A stretch of DNA of 64,000 nucleotides from PHAA01 sp034927445. GTDB lineage: Bacteria > Bacillota > Syntrophomonadia > Syntrophomonadales > Syntrophomonadaceae. The notes beneath the pieces were generated by a model. It saw only the letters and a program-made list of their open reading frames with translations, searched no databases and was not told the DNA's origin. The position numbers and the translations under genes are program-made. Of this stretch, positions 1-8,827 are shown in pieces; position 1 is the first letter of the stretch, and each line of letters opens with the position of its first letter. The stretch lies in assembly GCA_034927445.1 (NCBI GenBank), contig JAYFPZ010000007.1:62001-126000 (forward strand). The letters are read 5' to 3'.

Positions 1-440
1 GCCTGCGCCCCCACACAAATATGTAGAGTCGAGAATACATTACGGCGGGTCCAGTCCATTATTGCTTTAAGTTCCTCCCAGTAGCTCAATTCTTCAAATT
101 CCAATAATTCCACCGGAGCTCCGGTAATAATCATACCGTCAAATTTTTGATGTTTAATATCATCGAAGGTTATATAGAAGTTCTCCAGATATTCCTGGGA
201 AGTATTCTTGGGAGTATGGGAATCGGTATGCAGCAGTACAATTTCCAGCTGCAGGGGAGTATTACCCAAAAGGCGCAGCAATTGAGTTTCGGTAATGCTT
301 TTCAAAGGCATCAGATTTAATATGGCTATCCGCAACGGACGTATATCCTGGGTGAAAGCCCGTTTTTCATCCATTACGAAAATATTCTCATTTCTTAGGA
401 TCTCAGTTGCAGGAAGATTATCGGGAATTTTGATAGGCAT
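1..440 (-). CDS. metA: Homoserine O-acyltransferase (MetA), 5' part only
   Basis: Acylates homoserine in the first committed step of methionine synthesis, feeding the cystathionine enzymes just to the right. The reading frame runs leftwards off the window edge, so only the first ~146 residues are present. It opens MPIKIPDNLPATEILRNENI, has the family segment RPLRIAILNLMPLK, and reaches the HICVGAQ segment that holds the catalytic Cys of the MetA/HTS family. The ATG at 440 follows a ctcctcct complement (GGAGGAG) at good spacing. Family assignment is firm; whether the donor is acetyl-CoA or succinyl-CoA cannot be read from this part, though acetyl is usual in Firmicutes. Confidence 0.93.
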   Translation of the reverse strand, partial: MPIKIPDNLPATEILRNENIFVMDEKRAFTQDIRPLRIAILNLMPLKSITETQLLRLLGNTPLQLEIVLLHTDSHTPKNTSQEYLENFYITFDDIKHQKFDGMIITGAPVELLEFEELSYWEELKAIMDWTRRNVFSTLHICVGAQ

Positions 441-685
441 GTTTATTCTCCTCCTTTAAATAGATGTTGCGGTTACCTAACAATATTCACAAATTATTAC
501 ATTATTCCTATATAATAAGTGTACAATGAATAGAATAAATGATTTGGGGATCATTTGTCAAAAATATATAATGTAAATATCCTGGCACCTGCCCAACAGA
601 AAAGCTGAGCTGAAAAATATTTGCATTCCGGGGCAGTTTAATATATTATTAATTATATATGAATACTAATATTGGAGGATCAGTA

Positions 686-1129
686 ATGAAGCTGTCGACT
701 AAGGGCCGTTACGGTCTCCGTTCCATGTTGGATCTGGCCATTTATTCCAACGGTGATCACGTTTCTCTTAATTCTATCGCTGAGAGACAGGATATCTCTC
801 CCAATTATCTGGAACAGGTATTCTCAACCTTAAGAAAGGCGGGACTGGTTAACAGCGTAAAAGGTGCCCAAGGGGGGTATATTTTGGCTGACAGCCCCAG
901 CCGCATTACAGTGGGCAATATACTCCGCGCCTTGGAAGGCAAACTATCTATAACCGGTGAACATAACGATATTGAAGCCAAAAACCAGATTGAATACTGT
1001 TTAAAAACCAATGTTTGGGATGCGATCAACAACAGTATAAATACGGTGGTGGATTCAATTACTCTGGAAGATTTGGTGGTTGAATACAAAAAACTATCCG
1101 GAAATTTGTCCAACATGTTTTATATCTAA
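686..1129 (+). CDS. cymR: Rrf2-family transcriptional regulator, CymR-like
   Basis: Winged-helix regulator of about 147 residues beginning MKLSTKGRYGLRSMLDLAIY, the signature start of Rrf2 proteins. The wHTH spans roughly residues 1-65 (SISPNYLEQVF, GLVNSVKGAQGGYIL). It lacks the three-Cys Fe-S cluster of IscR/RirA and has only one Cys in the C-terminal third, as in CymR, the cysteine-metabolism repressor. I chose the ATG at 686 because it follows GGAGG at 674-678 and starts exactly at the family N-terminus; an upstream in-frame ATG at 659 has no ribosome binding site. The neighbours (metA, two cystathionine enzymes) support a role in sulfur amino acid control; this is inferred from context. 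Confidence 0.85.
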   Translation: MKLSTKGRYGLRSMLDLAIYSNGDHVSLNSIAERQDISPNYLEQVFSTLRKAGLVNSVKGAQGGYILADSPSRITVGNILRALEGKLSITGEHNDIEAKNQIEYCLKTNVWDAINNSINTVVDSITLEDLVVEYKKLSGNLSNMFYI

Positions 1130-1135
1130 AGCGCA

Positions 1136-1164
1136 ACAGGGGGGCAAAGGACCTATCCCCCTGT
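1136..1164 (+). terminator. Stem-loop after the Rrf2 regulator
   Basis: ACAGGGGG and CCCCCTGT can pair around a short loop just after the regulator stop. There is no strong T-run, so termination is uncertain. Confidence 0.4.
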
Positions 1165-1304
1165 CCCCGGCTATTATATACCTTATCTTAAAATCCTATT
1201 AATTTTATCGGCATAGTGATAAAGGAGTGTTTGGGTTTGAATAGTGCGATATGTTTGGCGTTGACATGTAAAAATACGTCCGGATGTCGGGGAAGGTTTG
1301 ACTG

Positions 1305-2450
1305 ATGCAGAGGAACTGGGATATTCGAACAAAAGTTGTGCGCGGCAGCACCGGGTCGGACCCGCGTACCGGAGCGATAAGCTTTCCCATCTATCAAACC
1401 GCCACTTTTAGACATCCCGGACTTGGAAAAAGTACCGGTTATGATTACACCAGATCAAGCAATCCCACCCGGGAAGAGGTAGAAAACACCATTGCCAGCC
1501 TGGAAGGCGGGAAGGCCGGGATAGCCTTTGCCAGCGGCTTGGCTGCTATTTCCGCCGTAATGGAGCTCTTTGCCCCGGGCGACCACCTGCTGGTATCAGA
1601 TGACCTCTATGGCGGGACCTATCGTCTTTTTGAAGAGATCTCCCGAAAACACGGCCTCGATTTTTCTTATATTGATACCAGCCAATTAAATAAAATCCCC
1701 GTTGCAATTAAAAACAATACCAGAGGATTTTTTATAGAAACTCCTTCCAATCCCATGATGAAAGTCAGTGATATCAGAGGGCTGGTTGAACTGGCCCAGA
1801 GCCATGCTATTATGACAATTGTCGACAACACCTTTCTGTCTCCCTACTTCCAGCGGCCATTGGAGTTGGGAGCCGATATAGTAGTACATAGTGGCACCAA
1901 ATTTTTAGGGGGGCATAATGACACCCTGGCTGGATTCGTAGTAGTCAATAATGCCGACCTCGAGGAACGAATCAGGTTTTTTCAGAATTCTATCGGGGCC
2001 ACCCTAGCCCCTTTTGACAGCTGGCTGATATTAAGAGGGATCAAAACCCTGGGGATCAGGCTGGAAAGGCAGCAGCATAATGCTCTGGCAGTGGCCCAAT
2101 GGCTGGCCCAGCACAACAAGGTGGAACGGGTATACTACGTGGGACTGCCGGAGCACGAGGGATATGATATCTCTATTCGCCAATCCTCCGGATTCGGTTC
2201 AATGATATCCTTTACCCTGAAAAATTCAATTTGGGTGGAGAGTCTGCTGGCACGGCTGAATCTGATTGCTTTTGCCGAAAGTCTTGGGGGGGTTGAGACC
2301 CTGATTACCTATCCCCTCACTCAGACCCATGCAGCTATTCCCGAGGAAATACGCCAAAGCTTAGGGGTAACCGACAAGTTGCTGCGGCTGTCCGTCGGAA
2401 TTGAAGCCCTGACCGATATAATTGAAGATTTGGAACAAGCCCTGGCTTGA
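1305..2450 (+). CDS. Cystathionine gamma-synthase/lyase family PLP enzyme (copy 1)
   Basis: Cys/Met-metabolism PLP enzyme of 381 residues, a normal length. Conserved marks are YDYTRSSNPTR near residue 45, the FASGLAA segment, IVDNTFLSPY, and the PLP lysine in HSGTKFLGGHND near residue 197, ending with SLGGVETLITYPLTQTHAA. Such enzymes make or cleave cystathionine, or act as O-acylhomoserine sulfhydrylases. Position beside metA favours cystathionine gamma-synthase (MetI/MetB type), but the family cannot be split reliably by eye. Translation starts at ATG 1305 after GGGGAAGG. It is followed by a terminator-like hairpin and then a paralogue. Confidence 0.88.
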   Translation: MQRNWDIRTKVVRGSTGSDPRTGAISFPIYQTATFRHPGLGKSTGYDYTRSSNPTREEVENTIASLEGGKAGIAFASGLAAISAVMELFAPGDHLLVSDDLYGGTYRLFEEISRKHGLDFSYIDTSQLNKIPVAIKNNTRGFFIETPSNPMMKVSDIRGLVELAQSHAIMTIVDNTFLSPYFQRPLELGADIVVHSGTKFLGGHNDTLAGFVVVNNADLEERIRFFQNSIGATLAPFDSWLILRGIKTLGIRLERQQHNALAVAQWLAQHNKVERVYYVGLPEHEGYDISIRQSSGFGSMISFTLKNSIWVESLLARLNLIAFAESLGGVETLITYPLTQTHAAIPEEIRQSLGVTDKLLRLSVGIEALTDIIEDLEQALA

Positions 2451-2470
2451 TCCCAAGATACATTCCTTTT

Positions 2471-2518
2471 CCCCTGTATTCTCCCGGATAATCCCGGGAA
2501 AACAGGGGTATTTATTTT
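2471..2518 (+). terminator. Hairpin between the two cystathionine enzyme genes
   Basis: CCCCTGT (2471-2477) pairs with ACAGGGG (2502-2508), with an inner CCCGG/CCGGG stem, followed by a T-rich tract. It could end transcription of the first gene or attenuate entry into the second, which starts 19 bp later. Confidence 0.65.
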
Positions 2519-2536
2519 GAACAGAGGAGGCACTTT

Positions 2537-3679
2537 ATGAAATTTGGTACCAAACTGATTCATAACGGAAACGAAACCGACAAAGACACCGGAGCCTTAA
2601 GTATTCCAATTTACCAGGTTTCCACCTATCATCAAGCCGACATCAGCCAAGCCCAGGAATTTGATTATTCCCGCTCGGGCAATCCCACCCGCAAGGCTCT
2701 GGAGAATACTATCGCCCTATTGGAAGGGGGAAATCGGGGTTTTGCCTTTGCCTCCGGAATGGCAGCCACCTCCTCGGTGCTATCAATTTTCGCCGCGGGG
2801 GACCACCTGGTAATCTGCGAAGATGTTTACGGCGGCACTTTCAGAGTCGCTTCCACTGTTTTCCGCCGCTTCAACCTGGATTGCACCTTTGTTGACGCCT
2901 CTGATCCGGATGCCCTTAAATCCGCGCTTAAACCCAACACCAGGGCACTATTTTTAGAAACCCCCTCCAACCCCTTGATGAAAATTACGGACTTGAGGGC
3001 AGCTGTAACTATTGCCCGGGAGCATGATCTATTGGTAATCGTCGACAACACTTTCATGTCACCCTATCTGCAACGTCCGTTAGAATTGGGGGCGGATATA
3101 GTAATTCACAGCGCCACCAAATTTATCGGCGGACATAGCGACGTGATCGCAGGTCTGGCAGCAGTCAGGGACGAGGGATTAGGTCGTAGGATATATGCGG
3201 TGCAAAACGGCTTTGGAGCGGTTTTGGGGCCTCAGGACAGCTGGCTGCTGCTGCGGGGCTTGAAAACTCTTAAGGTTAGAATGGACTATCAGCAGCAAAA
3301 TGCGCGCAAATTGGCCGAATGGCTCTCCGGGCAACCCCAGGTCCAAGCGGTCTATTATCCCGGCCTGGATACGCATCCCGGCAGCGTCCTGCATTTATCC
3401 CAAGCCGACGGCCCCGGAGCCGTACTTTCGTTTAAGGCGCAAACCGCGGAGCTGGCCAAAAGCTTTATGCATAATATAACCATGGCGGCAGTGGCTGTGA
3501 GTCTGGGGGGAGTGGAAACTATCGTTTCCTATCCGGTGACCATGTCCCACGCCTCCATGCCGCCATCTGAAAGATTGCGCCTGGGTATTACCGATAATCT
3601 TATCCGAATATCAGCGGGATTGGAGGATGCGGATGACTTGATTGCAGATTTTGCCCAGGCCTGGTTAATACGAAGATAG
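2537..3679 (+). CDS. Cystathionine beta-lyase/gamma-synthase family PLP enzyme (copy 2)
   Basis: Paralogue of the preceding gene, 380 residues, with the same plan: FDYSRSGNPTRKALE, FASGMAATSS, VIVDNTFMSPYLQRP and the PLP lysine in HSATKFIGGHSD. The C-terminus SLGGVETIVSYPVTMSHAS is typical of cystathionine lyases. The pair probably covers both transsulfuration steps from acyl-homoserine and cysteine to homocysteine (MetI then MetC), but the order of activities is an inference. The ATG at 2537 has AGGAGG at 2525-2530. A dispersed repeat begins inside its last codons. Confidence 0.88.
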   Translation: MKFGTKLIHNGNETDKDTGALSIPIYQVSTYHQADISQAQEFDYSRSGNPTRKALENTIALLEGGNRGFAFASGMAATSSVLSIFAAGDHLVICEDVYGGTFRVASTVFRRFNLDCTFVDASDPDALKSALKPNTRALFLETPSNPLMKITDLRAAVTIAREHDLLVIVDNTFMSPYLQRPLELGADIVIHSATKFIGGHSDVIAGLAAVRDEGLGRRIYAVQNGFGAVLGPQDSWLLLRGLKTLKVRMDYQQQNARKLAEWLSGQPQVQAVYYPGLDTHPGSVLHLSQADGPGAVLSFKAQTAELAKSFMHNITMAAVAVSLGGVETIVSYPVTMSHASMPPSERLRLGITDNLIRISAGLEDADDLIADFAQAWLIRR

Positions 3680-3706
3680 ACGCGGACCAACGCGAACTTA
3701 TATGAC
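3665..3706 (+). repeat. Dispersed 42-bp repeat, copy A (partial)
   Basis: Starts TTAATACGAAGATAGACGCG and ends ACTTATATGAC. Closely related sequence occurs at 10099-10140 and 56123-56163, each time at or just after the 3' end of a gene. In this copy the repeat overlaps the stop codon of the upstream gene. Confidence 0.75.
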
Positions 3707-3717
3707 TGCCGCGGTCA

Positions 3718-3791
3718 GGAAGCAAAAAGAAGTCGAATAGACGGGGCCTTTCGTCTATCGGGGGAAGCAAGGGGACGCTCTTTTTGCTTCC
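3718..3791. terminator. Long inverted repeat between convergent genes
   Basis: GGAAGCAAAAAGA (3718-3730) is exactly complementary to TCTTTTTGCTTCC (3779-3791), with an inner AATAGACG/CGTCTATC stem. It lies between convergent genes and could terminate from both sides. Confidence 0.6.
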
Positions 3792-3796
3792 CTACT

Positions 3797-5158
3797 CTAT
3801 TTTACCTCAATAACCGATACTACTTGGAGGATATCACCATCCAGGCTGCCTTCCGCTATAATTGGCGGTACTTTCACTTGGGTGGTGGCTGCTACGATCT
3901 GCCGGGCAAGGTTATGGCCGTTTTCATCAAATTTATAATATTTAAAGGTACCATCTGCTTGCTTGATAGAAATCCCGTATCCGCTCGCCTCGCACTTCGT
4001 GCATTTAAGGCATTCGGTACTCATCGCGGTGGGATCGCTCTTTTTCGGACTGCAATCGGAATCTCCCAGCCAGCCGCTGAATTTCTGTATGCCCACCAAG
4101 CTGTTAGAGCCCTCAAAGATTGAGGATACCCTTATCACCGGATAGTTTCGCCCATCTGCGGCAGTTTTGGTATCTCCTGTTAATGTGCCGGTTACGGTAA
4201 TTTCAATATGATCAGTCTTGGCCGTATTGGCAATTAATTCAGCTGCCTGGACTTGTGCACCGGTAGCGTTAGGGGCAAATGACCCATCAAAGTAATAAAA
4301 TTTATAGCTCCCGTCACCTTGAGGAACTGCTATCCCATAACCACTTGAGGCGCACCCGGCCATCGATAAGCAATCTTTTGAATCATTACCGGGGTTTGAG
4401 TTATTAGCAGGATCGGTATGCCAAACGAAGCAATCTTCATCCTCAATATACCCGGTGAAGAAAGTCTGTTCTGGTACTGTCTTTCCCGGCGAATTAATGG
4501 CCTGGTATAAAACCGCGACAGCCTCGGCTCTGGTTATCTGATTTAAAGGGCGAACTGTATTATCGGGGTAGCCGGCAAATATTTTTTGGCAAAGCCCATA
4601 ATTGAACGCACTTCTGGCCCATGCCGGAATATCGCCTGAATCTTTATAGGTGCTGATTTTATCATCAGGTTCGCACTCATTCGTCTTGAAGACTGCGGCA
4701 ATTATTTGCGCAACTTCAGCTCGGAGAATAGAAGCGTCCGGTTTAAAAGTTCCGTCTGCATAACCGGCGATATAACCTGCGGCCTGGGCCTTCTGCAAAT
4801 CTTCCGCATACCATGCATCCGCCGGTACATCTGTATAATCAATATTCGTCCGGGCCGATAAGCCCAAGCTGTGATTCAGCACCGCTATGAATTCAGCCCG
4901 GCTGATAGAAGCTTCAGGTTTAAAAGTCCCGTCTTCATAACTTGTTATAAAGCCTTTGTCAAGCCACACTGCTATTGGTTGAACGGCCCAATGCCCCTGG
5001 ATATCACTTGGCCGGGATGATGATATATTTTCTGATGCCTGGCCATTATGCCCGGATATGTCTGCATCTCCTGTATGCGCCGCCACCGGCAGGGCCAGCA
5101 GCATTACCATCAATAAACCCATAAGCGCGGACAATAAGCTTTTGCTCTTTCGCTTCAA
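3797..5158 (-). CDS. S-layer homology protein with duplicated Cys-containing C-terminal domain
   Basis: Secreted surface protein of 453 residues. Residues 1-27 are a signal peptide (positive start, long hydrophobic core, PVAAHT). Three SLH domains follow (about residues 50-225), each ending in an ISRAEF/ILRAEV/ITRAEA-type motif after DGTFKP-like turns; these bind cell-wall pyruvylated polymer. The rest is two related ~105-residue units, each with D-x-DC, a further two or three Cys, ASGYGI or SSGYGI, and a DGxYKFYxFD segment. I do not recognise this unit; paired cysteines suggest metal binding or disulfides. The ATG has AAAGGAGG upstream. It is monocistronic. Confidence 0.85.
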   Translation of the reverse strand: MKRKSKSLLSALMGLLMVMLLALPVAAHTGDADISGHNGQASENISSSRPSDIQGHWAVQPIAVWLDKGFITSYEDGTFKPEASISRAEFIAVLNHSLGLSARTNIDYTDVPADAWYAEDLQKAQAAGYIAGYADGTFKPDASILRAEVAQIIAAVFKTNECEPDDKISTYKDSGDIPAWARSAFNYGLCQKIFAGYPDNTVRPLNQITRAEAVAVLYQAINSPGKTVPEQTFFTGYIEDEDCFVWHTDPANNSNPGNDSKDCLSMAGCASSGYGIAVPQGDGSYKFYYFDGSFAPNATGAQVQAAELIANTAKTDHIEITVTGTLTGDTKTAADGRNYPVIRVSSIFEGSNSLVGIQKFSGWLGDSDCSPKKSDPTAMSTECLKCTKCEASGYGISIKQADGTFKYYKFDENGHNLARQIVAATTQVKVPPIIAEGSLDGDILQVVSVIEVK

Positions 5159-5450
5159 ACTGAAAACCTCCTTTATATATTAATCTTGATAAAACCTCTA
5201 TTTTCCCAGTGCTTCCCGCCTCTCTATATATTATTCAGATAGGTTTAATATTATTTATTGAATCCAAGATAACATAAACAGCTGGGGCTGCCAATGATAC
5301 CTGAAGCTCATTTTGGCTTTATCTTTAGTACTTTCAGCAACATACATAGTACATTGGGACAGTATCAGGCCGTCAAAAAAGCCCAATAGCGTCATTAATT
5401 CGTGAGCAAAGCGAACATAGGTTGTGCCCTTTGGGTGCTTTGTTATTAAC

Positions 5451-5502
5451 GAAAGCCCATTCAATCAACGTACCTTGATGTACGTCTCAATCACGGGCTT
5501 TC
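5451..5502. repeat. Imperfect palindrome
   Basis: GAAAGCCC (5451-5458) pairs with GGGCTTTC (5495-5502), and ACGTAC pairs with GTACGT across a CTTGAT loop. There is no T-run, so it is a small palindromic element rather than a clear terminator. Confidence 0.55.
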
Positions 5503-5520
5503 ATTAATGCCTTGCTCTTG

Positions 5521-5567
5521 CAACCTTAATAGTACCGTTTACGGTACATCAGTAGTGCCCTTGGGTG
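5521..5567 (+). repeat. 47-bp hairpin element, copy 1
   Basis: Begins CAACCTT, has a small hairpin (GTACCG-TTTA-CGGTAC), then ATCAGTAGTGCC and ends GGTG. The element at 56205-56251 is the same length with the same ends and the same ATCAGTAGTGCC block but a different hairpin (GTGAACGAAGTTCAC). Confidence 0.65.
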
Positions 5568-5747
5568 AACTTTTTTGCTCGGCCTGACTTTATCAACAAT
5601 CTGAACTATAACTCTCTTGCTTTTCCGGAAGATAGTCTTAGTCCTTTAAATAATGGGAATCTAATTAAGCTTTAAACTGGCTGACTGGTGAAAGGTTCAG
5701 TATAACCCAACCTTTTGCAGTCAAATCCTTGGAATCTGCGGCAAATT

Positions 5748-6392
5748 TCAGTTGCTAACCTGACCGTTTTTGTAGGCAAAGGCAACGAGTTGTACGCGGT
5801 TTTGCAGATGAAGTTTGGCCAGGATGTTACGTAAATGGTTTTTTACCGTATTTTCACTGATGTGCAGTTTTTCACCGATAGCTTTATTACTGAGACCCTG
5901 GCTGACCAGCTGAACCACTTCTTTTTCCCGCTCTGATAGTTTATGGCCGATCAAGTCATCCTTGGGGAGCGAAAATTCCTGCAGTATTTTACTGGCTAAA
6001 ACCCTTGATATGGGAGCTTCCCCTTGAATAATGCTGACTAAATAATCCAGCCAATATTCCGGCTCCATATTTTTTAACAGATAACCCTGGGCGCCAAACT
6101 TGATCGCCTCAAAAAAATCCTGGACATCATCGGATACGCTGAGAATAACAATTATCACATAAGGCATCTCTGCTTTAATCCGGCGGGTAGCATCCAGACC
6201 GCTGCCATTGGGCATCCTGATATCCATTAAAATCAGATCGGGCATCAGCGCCTTGGCTTTTTCAATAGCTTCCAGACCATCGGTAGCCTCTCCTACGATT
6301 TCAAACATGGGATGAGTTGAGAGAATGCTGGCAATACCTTTGCGCGATAATAAATGATCATCAACTACTAATACCTTGGTGGTCATGCCCAT
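5748..6392 (-). CDS. NarL/FixJ-family response regulator
   Basis: Two-domain response regulator of about 214 residues. The receiver domain (1-120) has the acidic pair in KVLVVDDH, the phosphoacceptor Asp in LILMDIRMPNGSG, and the switch Ser/Lys region GYLLKNMEP. The C-terminal LuxR-type HTH (about 150-212) has LSEREKEVVQLVSQGLSNKA and ISENTVKNHLRNILAKL. Three ATGs sit close together (6398, 6392, 6386); GAGGAG abuts the first, so 6392 gives the best spacing. It follows its kinase by 10 bp, so the two are co-transcribed. The target genes are not visible. Confidence 0.9.
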   Translation of the reverse strand: MGMTTKVLVVDDHLLSRKGIASILSTHPMFEIVGEATDGLEAIEKAKALMPDLILMDIRMPNGSGLDATRRIKAEMPYVIIVILSVSDDVQDFFEAIKFGAQGYLLKNMEPEYWLDYLVSIIQGEAPISRVLASKILQEFSLPKDDLIGHKLSEREKEVVQLVSQGLSNKAIGEKLHISENTVKNHLRNILAKLHLQNRVQLVAFAYKNGQVSN

Positions 6393-6402
6393 ATTCATCT
6401 CC

Positions 6403-7239
6403 TCAATGCAAATTCATACTGATCGATACCAGGGTTCCCCTGCCCGGAAAGCTTTCCAGGTTGAATTGGGCGCCGATAGCCTTCGATCTTTCCTCCATAA
6501 TTTTAAGCCCGAAAGATGATTTTCCGCCTTTTAGATTATCGGCCGCAAATCCTTCCCCATCGTCCTTAATCATCAGTTCATACTCATTTTTACTCTCTCT
6601 TAAACTAACTTGAACATGTTCTGCTTTAGCATGTTTACGGATGTTGCACAGTACCTCCCGAAGAATACGAATGAGATGAGATTTCTTCTGATGGTTCAGT
6701 TCAGTATGGAAATCACCTCTCAGATCTAAATCAACCTTGATCCCGCTTTGCTCCTGAAAAGCTGCCGCCAGCTTACGGATAGAGTCGGGCAGATCAATGT
6801 TTTCCTGACGCATCCGGTGCAAGTCAAAAATATGCTGACGTATATCAGTATCCGTAAATTTAATCGCTTCCTGCAGTTCCGTAATCTCGGTCAACGGTTG
6901 TTTTCCCTTTCTTAAGGCAGAGTCGATTTCTATTGCTTTAATATTCATAAAAAACAGCGCCTGCGCAATGCTGTCATGCAACTCGTCAGCGATGCGATCC
7001 CGTTCTTTCATAATGACCAATTCTTCTTTTTCCTGCTGCAGTTTAGCGTTAAGCGTTTGTATCCAGGCAAAAACTGCATGGAAATATATAAAAAACAGGA
7101 GCCCGGTTAAAACCGCAACCAGTACGTTACCGCTGTTCATTGAAATAACATGCAGGAAACGATGCCGGGCAAATTCAAATACGCCAATGAATAAAGCAGG
7201 AAATAGCGGGCCTATCCACTTCATTTTATTCAGGTTCAT
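6403..7239 (-). CDS. Sensor histidine kinase, HisKA_3 (NarX/DesK) type
   Basis: Membrane kinase of 278 residues and partner of the response regulator downstream. Two hydrophobic segments (about residues 8-25 and 38-60) anchor it; there is almost no extracellular sensor loop. The DHp helix carries the phosphoacceptor His in RDRIADELHDSIAQALFF (about residue 88). The HATPase_c domain shows an N-box (REVLCNIRKHAKA) and G-box (DDGEGFAADN, SSFGLKIMEERSKAIG). With so little periplasmic sequence the input is probably intramembrane or cytoplasmic. ATG 7239 has GAGGTG upstream. Confidence 0.9.
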   Translation of the reverse strand: MNLNKMKWIGPLFPALFIGVFEFARHRFLHVISMNSGNVLVAVLTGLLFFIYFHAVFAWIQTLNAKLQQEKEELVIMKERDRIADELHDSIAQALFFMNIKAIEIDSALRKGKQPLTEITELQEAIKFTDTDIRQHIFDLHRMRQENIDLPDSIRKLAAAFQEQSGIKVDLDLRGDFHTELNHQKKSHLIRILREVLCNIRKHAKAEHVQVSLRESKNEYELMIKDDGEGFAADNLKGGKSSFGLKIMEERSKAIGAQFNLESFPGRGTLVSISMNLH

Positions 7240-7546
7240 AATGGCACCTCGATTTTACCCCACTAATCCTATATTTTTAATAGTCTTTATTGTGAATTTA
7301 AATTATAAACCCTATTTTGTCAATACCAACCTGAGGCCCTTAATATGTGTTTACCTATAGATCCCCCTCTTCAATATCACCCCCATAACCTCGGCTCCCA
7401 TATTATATTAAGGATTAATTGAGGACGGCTGCGACAGGGTTTGTATTGATCAGGCTTGTATCATCCCCGATAAAAACTTGTACTTGGGATATGCCGCTAA
7501 AAATGGCATAATATTAGTATCCCATTTAAAGAAGGCAATAAGTCAG

Positions 7547-8056
7547 ATGAGCAGCACGAACATAGAAATTGTTTTTAAGGAGATGCAGGAAGAGTATCTC
7601 GGTGAGGTCCTGGGGATATACTCATATTATGTAACCAACACCGACGTATCTTTTCACACCCGCATACCCACCCCCGAAAAAATGCGCCAGATGGTTTTCT
7701 TTGAGGACAGCCGGTATAAAACATTTGTAATCCTGGCTGAACAACAAATATGCGGCTACGTAATTATTACCCGGTACAAGGAAAGAGAAGCTTATGATAT
7801 TACTGCCGAAATCAGTATATATTTGCAACCGGAAGCAGTCAGGCAGGGCATCGGCAGTTTAGCGGTAAACTTCATTGAAGATTACGCACGGCGGCAGGGC
7901 TTTCACGTGCTTTTGGCGGTTATATCCGGCTTAAATGAAGCCAGTATCAAATTGGTAGCCCAAAACGGATACACCAAGTGCGCCCACTATAAGGAAGTCG
8001 GCCGCAAATTCGGGCAATTCCTTGATATCGTAGTTTATCAAAAAATAATCAGCTAG
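7547..8056 (+). CDS. GNAT-family N-acetyltransferase
   Basis: About 169 residues. It resembles the phosphinothricin/amino-acid acetyltransferase branch: the N-terminal IYSYYVTNTDVSFHT segment, then the acetyl-CoA loop IYLQPEAVRQGIGSLAVNFI (Q/RxxGxG/A), then SGLNEASIKLVAQNGY. These enzymes acetylate small amines or amino acids; the substrate is unknown. I prefer ATG 7547 (MSSTNIEIVF), which begins the domain and has AAAGAAGG upstream, over a TTG at 7478. Confidence 0.8.
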   Translation: MSSTNIEIVFKEMQEEYLGEVLGIYSYYVTNTDVSFHTRIPTPEKMRQMVFFEDSRYKTFVILAEQQICGYVIITRYKEREAYDITAEISIYLQPEAVRQGIGSLAVNFIEDYARRQGFHVLLAVISGLNEASIKLVAQNGYTKCAHYKEVGRKFGQFLDIVVYQKIIS

Positions 8057-8113
8057 TTTATTGGCGCGGGGCACAATTTGAATCTAACCGTTTTTATGGG
8101 AAGGAGTATTTTG

Positions 8114-8680
8114 ATGGACCGTAGAATATTCTATTTTGAGGATTTGAAAGCGGATAACACTGAAATGGCTTTCAGCCTGGCGGCAGCAAGGCTGCAGACG
8201 AGCTTTGTAGAGAAAATAGTCCTGGCCTCCACCACCGGTACAACCGCAGTCCGAGCCATGGAATATTTCAAGGGACAGGATGTCCAGCTTATCGTGGTTG
8301 GACATCAATATGATTTTAAAAGGAAAGAAAACCCCTTTTCGCCTGAACTGGCAAAAACCTTGAGAGAGGCGGGACATGAAGTACATTTTGGCACCATGCT
8401 CTTCCATACCGGTGATTTATACGGCTCGACCGTACCCACCATCATGGCCAACCTCCTGCGTTGTTTCAGTCAGGGAGTGAAAGTCTGTTTTGAGATTGTC
8501 CTCATGGCTGCCGATGCCGGGTTCATAAAGCCCGGTGAGCAGGTAATCGCCATAGCCGGCACCGGACGAGGCTCCGATACCGCCCTGCTTATGCAGGCTG
8601 CTTCCTCCCAACACTTAAACCGGCTGCGGGTAAACGAGATAATTTGCAAACCTTTAAACCGGCTGGACACGGAGGAGTAA
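8114..8680 (+). CDS. Stand-alone pyruvate kinase C-terminal-like (alpha/beta) domain protein
   Basis: About 188 residues, starting MDRRIFYFEDLKADNTEMAF. The fold signature matches the free-standing pyruvate kinase alpha/beta domain family: IVLASTTGTTAVRAMEYF, then VVGHQYDFKRKENPF, and a C-terminal VIAIAGTGRGSDTALLMQAA nucleotide-binding-like stretch. It has no catalytic barrel, so it is not a pyruvate kinase; members are uncharacterised, perhaps small-molecule sensors. The ATG at 8114 has GGGAAGGAG at 8098-8105. A terminator follows. Confidence 0.72.
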   Translation: MDRRIFYFEDLKADNTEMAFSLAAARLQTSFVEKIVLASTTGTTAVRAMEYFKGQDVQLIVVGHQYDFKRKENPFSPELAKTLREAGHEVHFGTMLFHTGDLYGSTVPTIMANLLRCFSQGVKVCFEIVLMAADAGFIKPGEQVIAIAGTGRGSDTALLMQAASSQHLNRLRVNEIICKPLNRLDTEE

Positions 8681-8743
8681 GTTTAACCCTTAAGGCAGGA
8701 CTTTATAATAAGTCCCCAATTGATAACGCTGACTATAAAAAAT

Positions 8744-8787
8744 AGAGGCAATGTTACACCAGCCAACTGGTTGACATTGCTCTTTTG
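8744..8787 (+). terminator. Intrinsic terminator
   Basis: GAGGCAATGT and ACATTGCTC form a long stem with an inner CCAG/CTGG pairing, followed by TTTTGATTT. It separates the preceding gene from the MFS transporter. Confidence 0.75.
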
Positions 8788-8827
8788 ATTTCAACCTCAA
8801 ATCAATATAGAGAAGATGGAGATTTAG

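Larger units (their letters stand above)
5159..5747. other. 589-bp intergenic region with small palindromes
   Basis: No convincing gene. A 69-codon open frame on the minus strand (5255-5464) has no ribosome binding site or recognisable motif. The region holds a hairpin at 5451-5502 (GAAAGCCC/GGGCTTTC with inner ACGTAC/GTACGT) and a 47-bp hairpin element at 5521-5567. Promoters for the S-layer gene must lie near the left end. Confidence 0.6.

Noticed and set aside
1183..1304. S-box or T-box before the first cystathionine enzyme gene
   Set aside because: Too short, with no T-box GGTGG-type motif and no terminator/antiterminator pair.
5255..5464. 69-codon minus-strand frame as a gene
   Set aside because: No ribosome binding site and no family pattern.
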